From: Acidobacteriaceae bacterium
Lineage (GTDB): Bacteria; Acidobacteriota; Terriglobia; Terriglobales; Acidobacteriaceae
DNA: 34,439 nucleotides
Reading direction: 5' to 3'
Assembly: GCA_003162935.1 (NCBI GenBank)
Contig: PLUW01000037.1
Location: 1-34,439, forward strand
The position numbers and the translations under genes are program-made. The first letter of the stretch is position 1. Each line of letters opens with the position of its first letter. The notes under the pieces are model-generated. The model was not told the DNA's origin. It did not search any database and was given only the letters and a program-made list of their open reading frames with translations. Below are positions 1 to 7,948 of this stretch, piece by piece.

Positions 1-870
1 GACACGCCGGAAGCTTTTTCGCGGATTGAGAACCTGCGCGAACTGGTGAATGCGGCCATGGACTCGCGCGACCGCGGGGAGACGCTCGATCAGTTCCTCG
101 ATCATGCGGCGCTGGTGAGCGATGCCGATCAGTATGACGAACAAGCGCAGATCACGCTGATGACATTGCACGCGGCCAAGGGGCTGGAGTTTCCGCTGGT
201 GGTTCTGGCGGGACTGGAAGAAGGACTGTTCCCGCATTCGCGGACCATGCTGGAGCCGGATTCGATCGAAGAAGAACGGCGGCTGTGCTATGTCGGGATG
301 ACGCGGGCGATGGACACGTTGGTATTGTCGCGCGCCGTTTATAGGCGGCGTTATGGGACGGACATGCCGGAAGCCAGTGTGCCTTCACGGTTTTTGGAGG
401 AGGTGCCGCCGCAGTTGGTGGAAGAACTGGGCGGGGCGCGGCGACGAGAAGCTTCGGCTTCTTCGTCTACCTCCAGATTTTCCTCTGGTGCCGGCGGTTC
501 GCGGACAGGAATGTCCGCGCCACACAAGCCGCACTATTCCTATGAGGACGAGGACCAGAGCGCGGTTTGGAATCCGGCGAAACTGAAGGCGAAGACTCCG
601 ACTCCGCTGAAGAACTACAACTCGATCGACAACATTGCCGAGTTTTTTGCTTCGCGGGGGAAGAAATTCAATGTCCCGAAAATGGCGCCGGAAGAGCCTA
701 CGGGACGGCGTGGATTCCGTCCCGGCCAGAAGGTCAAACACCCGAAATATGGCGAAGGGACGGTGTATCAGCGCGAAGGGGATGGGGAAGATGCCAAGAT
801 TACGGTACAATTCCCTCGCTTCGGTTTGAAGAAATTGGTGGAGAGGTACGCGCAGCTGGAGAAGGCGTAA
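1..870 (+). CDS. pcrA: ATP-dependent DNA helicase PcrA/UvrD, C-terminal part (5' truncated by window edge)
   Basis: The reading frame is open from base 1, so this is the last 289 residues of a superfamily 1A helicase that unwinds DNA 3'-5' in repair and replication restart. Visible are helicase motif V/Va (LMTLHAAKGLEF followed by GLEEGLFPH), motif VI (EEERRLCYVGMTRA, with the arginine finger) and, after a low-complexity Ser/Arg/Gly linker, the C-terminal Tudor-like domain typical of PcrA (GQKVKHPKYGEGTV ... FPRFGLKKL). The Walker A part is outside the window. The first ATG at 46 is internal and is not a start. The linker holds a DNA palindrome (501-518) that may be an inserted repeat element. 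PcrA and UvrD are hard to separate from the C-terminus alone; the Tudor-like end favours PcrA naming. Confidence 0.95.
   Translation, partial: DTPEAFSRIENLRELVNAAMDSRDRGETLDQFLDHAALVSDADQYDEQAQITLMTLHAAKGLEFPLVVLAGLEEGLFPHSRTMLEPDSIEEERRLCYVGMTRAMDTLVLSRAVYRRRYGTDMPEASVPSRFLEEVPPQLVEELGGARRREASASSSTSRFSSGAGGSRTGMSAPHKPHYSYEDEDQSAVWNPAKLKAKTPTPLKNYNSIDNIAEFFASRGKKFNVPKMAPEEPTGRRGFRPGQKVKHPKYGEGTVYQREGDGEDAKITVQFPRFGLKKLVERYAQLEKA
501..518. repeat. Perfect palindrome inside the helicase linker
   Basis: GCGGACA-GGAA-TGTCCGC, with 7-bp arms and a 4-nt loop, lies in frame in the variable linker of the helicase and encodes part of SRTGMSAP. Palindromes of this look usually sit between genes in such genomes. 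Its place in a disordered linker suggests a tolerated insertion, which is inference. Confidence 0.5.
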
Positions 871-907
871 CAACTGCGAAAGAGTCCCGCGACTGGCGAG
901 AACTGCA

Positions 908-935
908 GATCCCTCGCTACGCTCGGGATGACAAT
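908..935 (+). repeat. Dispersed intergenic repeat, copy 1 (short form)
   Basis: Contains the core CCCTCGCTACGCTCGGGATG followed by ACAAT. The same core (TCCTTCGCTACGCTCAGGATGACAA type) recurs at 9856-9896 and, inverted, at 30443-30482. All three are intergenic. This copy lacks the CCGGCAAAAA flank of the other two. Confidence 0.75.
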
Positions 936-992
936 CCACAAAGAAGAAGTTCGAAATAACAATTCGAGAAGAGAGAGAAAAGAACCGCAATT

Positions 993-1154
993 ATGGCAAA
1001 CACAAAAAAGCTGACCAAAGACGAACGCAAGAAAAGCAAACGAGCCGCCCGCAAGAAGATCAAAGCGGAAAAGCCGAAGAAGCCCCGCGACTACGCGCGC
1101 GGATCGAAGAAGCCCAAGGTGAAAAAGCTGGCACGCGGCCAGGCGAAGCGGTAA
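993..1154 (+). CDS. Small lysine/arginine-rich basic protein (53 aa)
   Basis: An ATG at 993 opens a 53-residue frame ending in TAA. About half of the residues are Lys or Arg (MANTKKLTKDERKKSKRAAR at the N-terminus, ending KKLARGQAKR), with no Cys, no hydrophobic segment and no signal peptide. A purine-rich stretch (GAGAAGAGAGAGAAAAG) precedes the start but there is no strict Shine-Dalgarno. Such composition suits a nucleic-acid or ribosome-binding mini-protein, but I recognise no family. A hairpin at 1197-1220 follows the stop and could terminate the transcript. That the frame is so strongly biased and flanked by plausible signals favours a real gene. Function is unknown. Confidence 0.6.
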   Translation: MANTKKLTKDERKKSKRAARKKIKAEKPKKPRDYARGSKKPKVKKLARGQAKR

Positions 1155-1196
1155 AGAGCCGCTAGCTTTCGGCTACTAGCTTCTAGCGATGACGGA

Positions 1197-1220
1197 GGCA
1201 CGGGCGGGTTCGCTCGTGCC
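1197..1220 (+). terminator. Hairpin after the small basic protein gene
   Basis: GGCACGGGCG-GGTT-CGCTCGTGCC forms a 10-bp stem with one G-U pair and a 4-nt loop, between the small basic gene and the permease. No U-tract follows (TTCGAGTCC), so termination is only suggested. Confidence 0.4.
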
Positions 1221-1250
1221 TTCGAGTCCATCTGAGGAGACAACGAACTC

Positions 1251-2837
1251 TTGTCACAACCATCCAGTGACCCAGCCGGCGTCATTCGTACTTCCGACAG
1301 CCAGATGTTCTGTTGCAAGTCCATCGACAAGCTGATCTCGGACTCCGAAAACCCGGAACACCGGCTCAGCAAGACGCTGGGGCCGTGGTCGCTGACGGCG
1401 CTCGGCATCGGCGCCATCATCGGCTCAGGAATTTTTGTGCTGACGGGAACGGCAGCCGCGGGAGAGTACTTTCAAGCGCCTTCGCTTCTTCACGCGCAGG
1501 CGCTGGATGTGATCATAAATTTCGTGCGCACGGGCAGCACCGCCGGAGCGCTGATGCACGGTCGTCCGCCGGCGGGGCCATCGATCGCCATTTCATTTTT
1601 GTTGGTGGCGATCGCATGCAGTTTTGCAGGATTGTGCTATGCCGAGTTGGCATCGATGATTCCGATTGCCGGCAGTGCTTACACCTATTCCTATGCGACG
1701 CTCGGCGAGATTTTTGCCTGGATCATTGGCTGGGATCTGATTCTCGAATACGTGGTCAGCAATGTCGCGGTGGCGGTTAGTTTTGCCGGTTATGTGAAAG
1801 CGCAACTGGCAGTGTTTGGTCTCAACCTGCCGGATAAGTGGGCGAGCCCGGTGTGGGCCTCGGGGCAGTGGACGGGGTCTTACTTCAATCTCCCGGGTTT
1901 CCTCATCGTCTTCATTCTGACGCTGCTGCTGGTGCGCGGCGCGAAGGAATCGGCGAAGACGAACAACATCATGGTGGCGATCAAGATCGGCGCCATCCTG
2001 ACCTTCCTGGTGGTCGGAGGAATGCTGGTGAAGCCCGCGAATTGGACGCCGTTTGCGCCTTCCGGCTTTAGCGGAGTCATCACCGGCGGGGCGATCGTTT
2101 TCTTTACCTACATCGGATTCGATTCGGTTTCAACCGCGGCGGAGGAATCGCGCAATCCGCAAAAAGACTTGCCCTTCGGCATCATCATGTCGCTGATTGT
2201 CTGCACCGTGCTCTATATCGGCGTGGCCGTCGTGCTGCTGGGCATGATGAAATACACGACCTTTGTTTCCGGAGAGGCCGCCGATGCCCCCGTCGCCTAC
2301 GCGATGAAGTATCTCGGAGTGCACCCGTTGTTTCAGTCGGTGATCGTGATTGGCGCGCTGATGGGGATGATTTCGTCATTGCTGGTGTTTCAATACGGGC
2401 AGGCGCGCATCTGGTATGCCATGTCGCGCGACGGCTTGTTGCCGAAGTTGTTTTCGGCTGTGCATCCGAAATACAAGACGCCGTACTGGTCCACTTGGAT
2501 CGCTTGCTTTGCGGTGGGAATTCCCGCCGGGTTCGTGGATATAGGGAGCGCGGCCGATCTTGCTAACATTGGGACGCTGTTTGCCTTCGTGCTGGTTTCG
2601 GTGGGAGTCATTTTGCTGCGCCGCAATCAACCCGACCGCAAGCGAGCGTTTCGCGTGCCGTTTGTGCCGTGGTTCCCGCTACTCTCGGTGTTGTTCTGCG
2701 GCGGACTGATGTTCGGGCTGACGCTGATTACCTGGCTGCGCTTTGTGATCTGGTTGGCGCTGGGGCTGATAATTTACATTTTTTATAGTCGGCATCATAG
2801 CGAGTTCAGGAAAAGCAGGTCAGAAGTCAGAAGTTAG
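1251..2837 (+). CDS. APC-superfamily amino acid permease (cationic amino acid transporter type)
   Basis: 528 residues with about 12 hydrophobic segments, the fold of amino acid/polyamine/organocation permeases in the inner membrane. The first helix carries the substrate-binding GIGAIIGSGIFVLTG motif; later landmarks are FAGLCYAELASMIPIAGSAYTY and FFTYIGFDSVSTAAEE, typical of the CAT/YfnA-like branch. The start is TTG at 1251, supported by GAGGAGA at 1234-1240 with a 10-nt gap; the next ATG (1304) has no such site. Between helices 1 and 2 there is an extra segment of roughly 35 residues (GEYFQAPSLLHAQALDVIIN onward). The last residues (KSRSEVRS) are encoded by one arm of an intergenic-type inverted repeat (2822-2911). 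Substrate cannot be read from sequence. Confidence 0.93.
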   Translation: MSQPSSDPAGVIRTSDSQMFCCKSIDKLISDSENPEHRLSKTLGPWSLTALGIGAIIGSGIFVLTGTAAAGEYFQAPSLLHAQALDVIINFVRTGSTAGALMHGRPPAGPSIAISFLLVAIACSFAGLCYAELASMIPIAGSAYTYSYATLGEIFAWIIGWDLILEYVVSNVAVAVSFAGYVKAQLAVFGLNLPDKWASPVWASGQWTGSYFNLPGFLIVFILTLLLVRGAKESAKTNNIMVAIKIGAILTFLVVGGMLVKPANWTPFAPSGFSGVITGGAIVFFTYIGFDSVSTAAEESRNPQKDLPFGIIMSLIVCTVLYIGVAVVLLGMMKYTTFVSGEAADAPVAYAMKYLGVHPLFQSVIVIGALMGMISSLLVFQYGQARIWYAMSRDGLLPKLFSAVHPKYKTPYWSTWIACFAVGIPAGFVDIGSAADLANIGTLFAFVLVSVGVILLRRNQPDRKRAFRVPFVPWFPLLSVLFCGGLMFGLTLITWLRFVIWLALGLIIYIFYSRHHSEFRKSRSEVRS

Positions 2838-2911
2838 AATGCAGAGGTGAGAATCGTTCGTTGAGGGATATGAGGTTACTTCTTCAATTTGACTTCTAGC
2901 TTCTGACTTCT
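2822..2911. repeat. Inverted repeat overlapping the permease stop codon
   Basis: Arms AGAAGTCAGAAG (2822-2833) and CTTCTGACTTCT (2900-2911) are exact reverse complements with 66 bases between. The left arm contributes the last codons of the permease. The second arm lies just before the deaminase start, so an RNA hairpin here could end the first transcript or affect translation of the next gene. Confidence 0.6.
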
Positions 2912-2933
2912 CTGGTTGAATCCCGGCTCCCCC

Positions 2934-3929
2934 ATGTCATTTATCCTCTCTCTGCCCAAGGCCGAGCTCCATCTGCATCTTGAAGGCTCAATCGAGCCCT
3001 CCACGCTGCTCGAACTCCGACAGCGTCACGGGATGGAAGGCGCTTCACTTGCCGAGGTGGAGCAGCTTTTCAACTACGCAGACTTCAAGGGCTTCCTCTC
3101 GGCGTTCAAGGATGTGACCGGACACCTGCGCACTCCCGAAGACTACGAGTTGATCACGTACCGCCTGATGGAGCGGTTGAAGGCGCAGAACGTGCTTCAT
3201 GCCGAGGTCATTGTTTCGGTCGGCGTCTGCCTCTGGCGCAAGCAGGATTTCGCCGCGATTTTCGAGGGTCTGGAACGTGGACGACAGCACGGAGAGAAAG
3301 ATTTCGGCCTATCGCTCGTGTGGATATTCGATACCATCCGGCAGTTTGGCGCGGAGAAGGCGCAGAAGGTGCTCGACCTCGCGATTCAGTTTCACGATCG
3401 CAACGTAGTCGCCTTTGGCATTGGCGGCGATGAGAGCGCTGGGCCCCCAGAGTGGTTTGCGGAGGTGTACGCGCGCGCCGCGGAGCGTGGGCTTCATCTC
3501 ACCGCGCACGCGGGTGAGAGCGCCGGGCCCGAGTCGATTTGGGGCGCGCTGAACCTGAAGGCGGAACGCATCGGGCACGGGCTTACTGCCGGGCAGGATG
3601 CGGAGTTGATGGAAGAGTTGGCGGAGCGGCAGGTGCCGATTGAAATCTGTGTGACGAGCAATCTGCGCACGGGATGCTGCGCCGAGCTCGCGCAACATCC
3701 GGTGCGGCGCTACTTCGACGAGGGACTGATGCTGACCCTCAACAGCGACGACCCGGCGATGTTTCGCACGTCGCTGATCAAGGAGTACGCGCTGGTGCAG
3801 CAGACGTTCGGTTTTACCGACGAACATCTGCGAGAGTTGGCGAGGAATTCGTTTGAGGCATCGTTTCTGCCGGCGGAGAAGAAAATTGCATTTCTGAATC
3901 TGTTGGATGCAGCGACTCCGCGGGCGTAA
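2934..3929 (+). CDS. Adenosine deaminase family protein (adenosine or aminodeoxyfutalosine deaminase)
   Basis: A 331-residue cytoplasmic TIM-barrel amidohydrolase. It has the zinc-binding HLHLEGS (His13, His15), HAGES (His192, catalytic Glu195), ERIGHG (His215) and the NSDDPAMF loop (Asp272/Asp273), so all catalytic residues of the family are present. It deaminates an adenine-type nucleoside to the 6-oxo product. The ATG at 2934 is chosen because homology begins right after it (SLPKAELHLHLEGS); a TTG at 2916 would add six residues. A menaquinone gene, mqnE, lies at 31208-32338, and some members of this family deaminate aminodeoxyfutalosine, so that role is a real alternative to adenosine salvage. 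The sequence alone does not decide. Confidence 0.9.
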   Translation: MSFILSLPKAELHLHLEGSIEPSTLLELRQRHGMEGASLAEVEQLFNYADFKGFLSAFKDVTGHLRTPEDYELITYRLMERLKAQNVLHAEVIVSVGVCLWRKQDFAAIFEGLERGRQHGEKDFGLSLVWIFDTIRQFGAEKAQKVLDLAIQFHDRNVVAFGIGGDESAGPPEWFAEVYARAAERGLHLTAHAGESAGPESIWGALNLKAERIGHGLTAGQDAELMEELAERQVPIEICVTSNLRTGCCAELAQHPVRRYFDEGLMLTLNSDDPAMFRTSLIKEYALVQQTFGFTDEHLRELARNSFEASFLPAEKKIAFLNLLDAATPRA

Positions 3930-4023
3930 GTCGCTGTCCGTCGTTCGCAGCTCGCCGTTCGCTATTCGCAGCCAGGAACCGATCAGCGAAAAGCGAACGA
4001 CGAACAGCGAGCAGCGTTCTCAC
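3930..4023. repeat. Intergenic repeat-rich segment (TTCGC/GCGAA clusters)
   Basis: Between the deaminase and the carboxyltransferase, words such as GTTCGCAGCTCGCCGTTCGC are followed by their rough complement AAGCGAACGACGAACAGCG. The result is a long imperfect inverted repeat able to fold on itself. I see no coding potential in it. Confidence 0.5.
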
Positions 4024-4090
4024 GCGAACGACGATCTCCCATCACACGGGCCTGTGGCCCTCGTCACGCCCAGCTGTTTTTGGCCTCGCC

Positions 4091-4096
4091 TATAAT
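4091..4096 (+). promoter_or_regulatory. Candidate -10 box (TATAAT) 9 nt before the carboxylase start
   Basis: A perfect TATAAT ends 8 bases before the ATG at 4105. If used, transcription would begin at or next to the start codon, giving a leaderless mRNA; consistent with this, no Shine-Dalgarno is visible. No clear -35 box at 17 nt spacing, so confidence is limited. Confidence 0.4.
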
Positions 4097-4104
4097 GTCT
4101 CCCT

Positions 4105-5655
4105 ATGAAACTCGACGAAAAAATTGCCGAACTGAAAAAACGAGACCAGATGGCCGAAGAAGGCGGCGGCGCCAAGCGGCGCGAGCGCCAGCACAAAGAG
4201 GGCAAGATGTCGGCGCGCGAGCGTGTGGAATTTCTGCTCGATGAAGGCACGTTCGAGGAAACCGACAAACTGGTCACGCACCGTTGCTACAACTTCGGCA
4301 TGGCCGACCAGAAGATCTACGGCGATGGTTTCATCACCGGCTATGGGCGCGTGGAAGGGCGGCTTGTTTTTGTCTTCGCGCAGGATTTTACAGTGTTCGG
4401 CGGATCGCTCTCCGAGACCAACGCGGCCAAGATCGTCAAGATCATGGATCTGGCGGCCAAGATGGGCGCTCCCGTCATTGGGCTGAACGATTCGGGCGGC
4501 GCGCGCATTCAGGAAGGCGTGATGTCGCTGGCCGGCTACGCCGACATTTTTTTGCGCAACACGCTTTACAGCGGAGTGGTGCCGCAGATCTCGGCCATCA
4601 TGGGGCCGTGCGCAGGCGGCGCGGTTTATTCTCCGGCGATCACCGATTTTATTTTGATGGTCGATCAAACTTCTTACATGTTCATCACCGGTCCCGACGT
4701 GATTAAGACGGTCACGCATGAAGAGGTCACGAAAGACCAGCTGGGCGGAGCGCACACGCACAACGAAACTTCTGGCGTGGCGCACTTCATGTGCCGCGAC
4801 GATGCCGAATGTCTGTCGATGGTGCGCGAGCTGTTGAGTTTTATCCCGTCGAATAATCTGGAAGACCCGCCGCGCAAGACTTGCACCGATCCGATCGATC
4901 GAGTGGATGCGAAGCTGGACACGATCATCCCCGACCAATCGAACATGCCGTATGACATGAAAGATGTGATTCACACGGTGGTCGATGACGGATACTTTTT
5001 CGAAATTCACGAGCACTATGCCAAGAACATTGTCGTCGGGTTCGCGCGCTTCAACGGCAAGCCGGTCGGGATCGTGGCCAATCAGCCGGCGATGCTTGCG
5101 GGCACGCTCGATATCAACGCGTCGGTGAAGGGCGCGCGTTTTGTGCGCTTCTGCGATTGCTTCAATATTCCGCTGGTGACGTTTGAAGATGTGCCTGGTT
5201 TTCTGCCCGGCACGCAGCAGGAGTACGGGGGAATCATCCGGCATGGCGCGAAGTTGCTCTATGCGTTTGCGGAAGCGACCGTGCCGAAGGTGACGGTGAT
5301 TACGCGCAAGGCTTACGGAGGAGCGTATTGCGTCATGGCGTCCAAGCACATTCGCACGGACGTGAATTACGCCTGGCCGAGCGCGGAGATCGCGGTGATG
5401 GGGCCGGAGGGCGCGGTGGATATCGTCTACAAGCGCGAACTGGATGGCGCCAAGAATCGCGAAGCGGCGCGGCAGGAGAAGATCGAAGAATTCCGCGACA
5501 CTCTGGCCAATCCCTACGTGGCGGCTGATCGCGGATTTGTGGATGCGGTGATCCAGCCGCGCGAGACGCGCAAGAAGCTGATCCAGGCGCTGGAGATGCT
5601 GGAGACCAAGCGGGATAAGAATCCGCCGAAGAAGCATGGGAATATACCGCTGTAG
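4105..5655 (+). CDS. pccB: Acyl-CoA (probably propionyl-CoA) carboxylase carboxyltransferase subunit
   Basis: A 516-residue biotin-dependent carboxyltransferase of the PCCB/MmdA type. It transfers CO2 from carboxybiotin to acyl-CoA, usually propionyl-CoA to give methylmalonyl-CoA. The two crotonase-like halves are clear. The N-terminal half has GGARIQEGV and the oxyanion-hole segment [16 protein letters not shown]. The C-terminal half has [24 protein letters not shown] and [19 protein letters not shown], then the 'P..AA.RG.VD.VI.P..TR' end. Length fits the family (about 510-540). The biotin carboxylase and carrier subunits are not in this window, so the holoenzyme depends on genes elsewhere. 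Acetyl-CoA carboxylase AccD is unlikely because the N-terminal zinc ribbon is absent. A decarboxylase subunit (MmdA) remains possible. A leaderless start is possible (TATAAT at 4091). Confidence 0.93.
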   Translation: MKLDEKIAELKKRDQMAEEGGGAKRRERQHKEGKMSARERVEFLLDEGTFEETDKLVTHRCYNFGMADQKIYGDGFITGYGRVEGRLVFVFAQDFTVFGGSLSETNAAKIVKIMDLAAKMGAPVIGLNDSGGARIQEGVMSLAGYADIFLRNTLYSGVVPQISAIMGPCAGGAVYSPAITDFILMVDQTSYMFITGPDVIKTVTHEEVTKDQLGGAHTHNETSGVAHFMCRDDAECLSMVRELLSFIPSNNLEDPPRKTCTDPIDRVDAKLDTIIPDQSNMPYDMKDVIHTVVDDGYFFEIHEHYAKNIVVGFARFNGKPVGIVANQPAMLAGTLDINASVKGARFVRFCDCFNIPLVTFEDVPGFLPGTQQEYGGIIRHGAKLLYAFAEATVPKVTVITRKAYGGAYCVMASKHIRTDVNYAWPSAEIAVMGPEGAVDIVYKRELDGAKNREAARQEKIEEFRDTLANPYVAADRGFVDAVIQPRETRKKLIQALEMLETKRDKNPPKKHGNIPL

Positions 5656-5696
5656 GTCGGTCGATGGTCGATGGTCGTTTGTCGTTGGTCGGCAGG
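5655..5696 (+). repeat. Short tandem GGTCGNT-type repeat
   Basis: GGTCGGTCGATGGTCGATGG is followed by TCGTTTGTCGTTGGTCGGCA, a degenerate 7-mer reiteration starting at the stop codon of the carboxyltransferase gene. It resembles the other repeat-type gaps in this window and is non-coding. Confidence 0.5.
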
Positions 5697-5791
5697 CTTC
5701 AAATGAGGGGACTTGCTGTGATGGAGGCGGTTGCAGTGGCCTACGTTGTGAACCTCCAAACGAGCTGAACAACTTAATAAAGGCGGAACGA

Positions 5792-7591
5792 ATGAGAAGA
5801 GTGCTGCCTGGCGAGCGAAAACAACGACCGCGGGATCATTTCTGGGTGCTGGCTTATTGTTTCCTTGTTCTAGCGTTACTGGCACCGAGCGGAGTTTGGG
5901 CGGCGGATGGTTACGAAGTCACCATCGAGCACAGCGTGCCGGTAAAGATGCGGGACGGGGTCGTGTTGCGTGCAGATATTTACCGTCCAAAGACGAACGG
6001 CAAGTTTCCGGTGCTGTTGACACGCACGCCCTATGACAAGACTGCGGCGTTGGATTTTGGCCTAAAGGCAGCGGCCCGCGGCTATGTGCTGATCGCGCAG
6101 GATGTCCGGGGAAGATATGCCTCGCAGGGTGATTGGTATCCGTTTAAGTACGAGTCGCAGGACGGGTACGACACCATTGAGTGGGCGGCTGCGCTTCCGT
6201 ATTCGAACGGAAAGGTCGGGATGTACGGCGGCTCCTACGTGGGCGCGACGCAGTATCTGGCTGCGATTGCCCAGCCGCCTCATCTTGCCGGAATTTGCCC
6301 CAACTATACGGCGTCCAACTATCACGATGGCTGGACTTATCAGGGCGGAGCATTCGAACAGTGGTTCAACGAGTCGTGGACGACGGTGCTGGCGGAAAAT
6401 ACCATGCGCCGCCGCGTCGAGTCAGGCAGCGACGCTATTAACTGGATACAGACGCTGCCGCTGCTGTCTTATCCTGTGCGCGAAGCACCTGGGTCTGCGG
6501 GACTGGCGCCGTATTTCACCGACTGGCTTCTGCATCCCAACTATGACGACTATTGGAAGCAGTGGTCGATCGAAGATCACTATGCGCAGATTCAAGTTCC
6601 GGTGTTCAGCCTGGGTGCGTGGTACGACATTTTTCTTGGGGGGACGTTAAGAAATTATGTCCGCCTCAAGAACGAGGCCGGAAGCGAGGCGGCGCGGCGT
6701 GGCCAGCGGCTGATCATCTACGTAGGGGGCCATGCCGGTGGATGGAATGACAAGAAAGTGGGCGCGGTTGATTTTGGAGATAGGTTGCCGTTCGATCTCT
6801 ATGAAGCGACGTTGCGCTGGTACGACAATCTCCTGAAGGGAATGGCGAATGGAGTGGGCCAGGAGAAGCCGGTAAGAATCTTCGTCATGGGCACCGACGA
6901 ATGGCGCGAAGAAGACGACTGGCCGCTGGGGCGCGCAAAGGCGACCCGGTATTACCTGCGGTCGACCAAGCCCGCGAACGGGCTTGCAGGAGGCGGCACG
7001 CTGAGTGCGGCCGCTCCGGCTGAAGAGAAACCCGACCAATATGTGTACGATCCGAACGACGCGGTGCCCACGATTGGCGGACCGCTTTGCTGCGGAGCGC
7101 TGCCAACGGGGATTGGTCCCGAGGACCAGCGACTGGCGGAGGCGCGGGGCGACGTGCTGGTATTCACTTCGCCGGCATTTACGCAGAACACCGAGGTTAC
7201 GGGTCCGGTTTCGCTGGACTTGTATGTGAGCAGTTCCGCGGTGGACACAGACTTTACAGGGAAGCTGGTTGACGTGTGGCCAAACGGGTTTGCGCAGAAT
7301 TTGACGGAAGGCATTCTGCGCTTGCGCTACCGCAATTCGCAGGAGAAGCCGGAACTTGCAAATCCCGGGGAGATCTATCACATTGCTCTTGATCTTTGGG
7401 CGACAAGCAATGTTTTCCTGCCGGGACACAAACTACGGCTCGAGGTTTCCAGCAGCAACTTTCCGCGATTCGATCGAAACCTGAACACGGGCGAGGAACA
7501 GGCGAGTGGAACGCACATGGCTAAAGCGACCAACGTGATTTATCACGACAAGGGTAGACCGTCGGCTCTGATTCTCCCTATTGTGCAGTAG
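5792..7591 (+). CDS. Exported CocE/NonD-family hydrolase (X-Pro dipeptidyl-peptidase S15-like)
   Basis: 599 residues. The N-terminus is a signal peptide (basic MRRVLPGERKQRPRD, hydrophobic run about 17-33, cleavage near VWA-ADG), so it acts outside the cytoplasm. The alpha/beta-hydrolase domain starts with VPVKMRDGVVLRADIYRP and holds the nucleophile elbow GMYGGSYVGATQ (Ser148), the GxSYxG pattern of cocaine-esterase/S15 enzymes. The C-terminal jelly-roll domain is seen in TGPVSLDLYVSSSAVDTDFTG and HKLRLEVSSSNFPRFDRN. These enzymes cleave esters or amides (for example glutaryl-7-ACA acylase relatives, X-Pro peptidases); the substrate is not predictable. The frame stays open upstream to 5636, but the ATG at 5792 begins a proper signal peptide and follows AGGCGG. 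It stands alone as a transcription unit. Confidence 0.9.
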   Translation: MRRVLPGERKQRPRDHFWVLAYCFLVLALLAPSGVWAADGYEVTIEHSVPVKMRDGVVLRADIYRPKTNGKFPVLLTRTPYDKTAALDFGLKAAARGYVLIAQDVRGRYASQGDWYPFKYESQDGYDTIEWAAALPYSNGKVGMYGGSYVGATQYLAAIAQPPHLAGICPNYTASNYHDGWTYQGGAFEQWFNESWTTVLAENTMRRRVESGSDAINWIQTLPLLSYPVREAPGSAGLAPYFTDWLLHPNYDDYWKQWSIEDHYAQIQVPVFSLGAWYDIFLGGTLRNYVRLKNEAGSEAARRGQRLIIYVGGHAGGWNDKKVGAVDFGDRLPFDLYEATLRWYDNLLKGMANGVGQEKPVRIFVMGTDEWREEDDWPLGRAKATRYYLRSTKPANGLAGGGTLSAAAPAEEKPDQYVYDPNDAVPTIGGPLCCGALPTGIGPEDQRLAEARGDVLVFTSPAFTQNTEVTGPVSLDLYVSSSAVDTDFTGKLVDVWPNGFAQNLTEGILRLRYRNSQEKPELANPGEIYHIALDLWATSNVFLPGHKLRLEVSSSNFPRFDRNLNTGEEQASGTHMAKATNVIYHDKGRPSALILPIVQ

Positions 7592-7702
7592 GTTGGCGTC
7601 GTTGCGGGAAGTGGGGTGATGCGGACCTTGCTTTGTTAACAGCAAAAATAGAGAGTCCCGAGGTGATGTTGGAATCATTCGTCTCGGCCAGTAGCTCGCG
7701 TT

Positions 7703-7948
7703 TAGACCCTTGCTGACCTTTTCCTGCAACTCCCTTGCGGGTGCATTGCAGGCCGATCTTTGCTCGGGCTCCGGGCTCACCGCCAACCGGATAAATCAGT
7801 CCAACGCCTCGGGACTCTATCTTGCCTTCAACAGAGGCTCTTGTTCTCCTCGACCAGCGCTTAGCTATAGACCCTTGCTCGCCCTCCCAGACCCACCTCG
7901 CGGTTGTCTGAGTGACTACGCTTGAGCCCCGGACGCTGCACCAACCGG
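7703..7948. repeat. Two imperfect direct copies (about 88 and 81 bp)
   Basis: Copy 1 is 7703-7790 and copy 2 is 7868-7948. Shared ends are TAGACCCTTGCT and CCAACCGGA. The centres differ by small gaps but both contain a G/C-rich, hairpin-like middle. The copies are 165 bp apart, start to start. Confidence 0.45.
7723..7752. repeat. Inverted repeat CCTGCAA/TTGCAGG
   Basis: Exact 7-bp arms at 7723-7729 and 7746-7752, with an inner TCCC-TTGC-GGG(T) stem that would extend the hairpin. It lies within the first copy of the duplicated non-coding segment. Confidence 0.45.

Noticed and set aside
2916-2933. TTG start for the adenosine deaminase family gene
   Set aside because: It would add MNPGSP without homology; the ATG at 2934 leads straight into the conserved SLPKAELHLHLEG region.
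4090-5772. 560-codon open frame on the minus strand opposite the carboxyltransferase gene
   Set aside because: The plus-strand frame is a clear PCCB family protein. The antisense frame is Arg/His-rich without domains, an effect of high GC3 in the real gene.
6647-7429. 260-codon minus-strand frame within the CocE-type gene
   Set aside because: Antisense shadow with no domain; the plus strand encodes the C-terminal jelly-roll of the hydrolase.
7433-7925. Short frames in the gap after the CocE-type hydrolase
   Set aside because: They cross gene ends or the duplicated non-coding copies, lack ribosome sites and have composition unlike the real genes.
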